Part shown: piece by piece, positions 6,703 to 6,935 of the stretch | Numbering within the stretch: the first letter of the stretch is position 1 | How the letters are laid out: each line of letters begins with the position of its first letter | DNA from: an uncultured Acholeplasmataceae bacterium | GTDB lineage: Bacteria; Bacillota_I; Bacilli_A; Acholeplasmatales; Acholeplasmataceae | Assembly: GCA_938041945.1 (NCBI GenBank) | Contig: CALISC010000102.1 | Location: 1 to 6,935 of the forward strand | Length of the DNA: 6,935 nucleotides | Reading direction: 5' to 3' | Translations under genes and position numbers: made by a program | Notes under the pieces: generated by a model | The model's database searches: none | The model's input: only the letters and a program-made list of their open reading frames with translations | Told to the model about the DNA's origin: nothing

Positions 6703-6935
6703 GAAAACGGCTATAAAAACAAAAGTTGCTAATTTTTATAAAATTGAAAAAAGGCTTAATAATGCGATTTTATAGTTTTTAACGATGTAGACAACTAATC
6801 GTAAACTTAACTTTTATGTGTGTTTTTTAACAGGTGTTGGTTTAAATTATTGTGTATTCGTTTTAAGCAACTATTTTTAATTCAAAACTAAATAATATAA
6901 ATTGAAATAAAAAATTCCCAATTTTTACCACTATA

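Larger units (their letters stand above)
6492..6935. other. AT-rich non-coding region upstream of the gene
   Basis: Very low in G+C and without a credible gene on either strand. It carries the ribosome binding site, the possible -10 box and the AT tract. A TTTATAGTTaaaaac-like word occurs near 6629 and again, altered, near 6766. A weak 5-bp inverted repeat lies at 6572-6587. No convincing divergent promoter was found. Confidence 0.65.

Overview
The window holds one very large gene on the minus strand (444-6491, 2015 codons) between two AT-rich flanks that carry no gene. Every Trp codon I checked in the gene is TGG, and no in-frame TGA is needed. The sequence therefore fits the standard bacterial code and gives no support for a TGA=Trp mycoplasma. 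The downstream flank is about 21% G+C by hand count, the coding region is in the mid-to-upper 30s, and the ribosome binding site is a strong AAGGAG. Together with the InlB/MucBP-like repeat architecture this suggests a low-GC Gram-positive lineage (Bacillota, or a code-11 Mycoplasmatota-type organism). I cannot name the species.

Layout from right to left, in the direction of transcription. Positions 6492-6935 are an upstream AT-rich region with a 17-nt alternating AT tract, a plausible -10 box and the ribosome binding site. The gene encodes a short basic cytoplasmic tail and a single transmembrane helix. A large extracellular part follows: an unrecognised N-terminal ectodomain, InlB B-repeat-like modules, three tandem repeats of about 272 residues, MucBP-like/InlB-like modules, and a C-terminal domain of about 226 residues resembling DUF6273 (C-type-lectin/FGE-like ending). 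Positions 1-443 are a downstream AT-rich region with a perfect 17-bp hairpin that probably ends the transcript.

The most interesting signal is at the 3' end of the gene. The last ~49 codons (444-590) have a different composition: higher G+C, few adenines on the coding strand, and a run of NNC/NNT codons with varied first and second positions. They encode the W-x-L-A...GVVVCIR end of the lectin-like domain. That is the position and base signature expected of the variable region of a diversity-generating retroelement (DGR), in which adenines of a template repeat are randomised. Neither a template repeat nor a reverse transcriptase is in this window, so this is a hypothesis. A second signal is an internal 366-bp block present twice with no mismatch, flanked by silent differences, which points to recent gene conversion between repeat units. 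The overall picture is a long membrane-anchored stalk presenting a possibly hypervariable tip.
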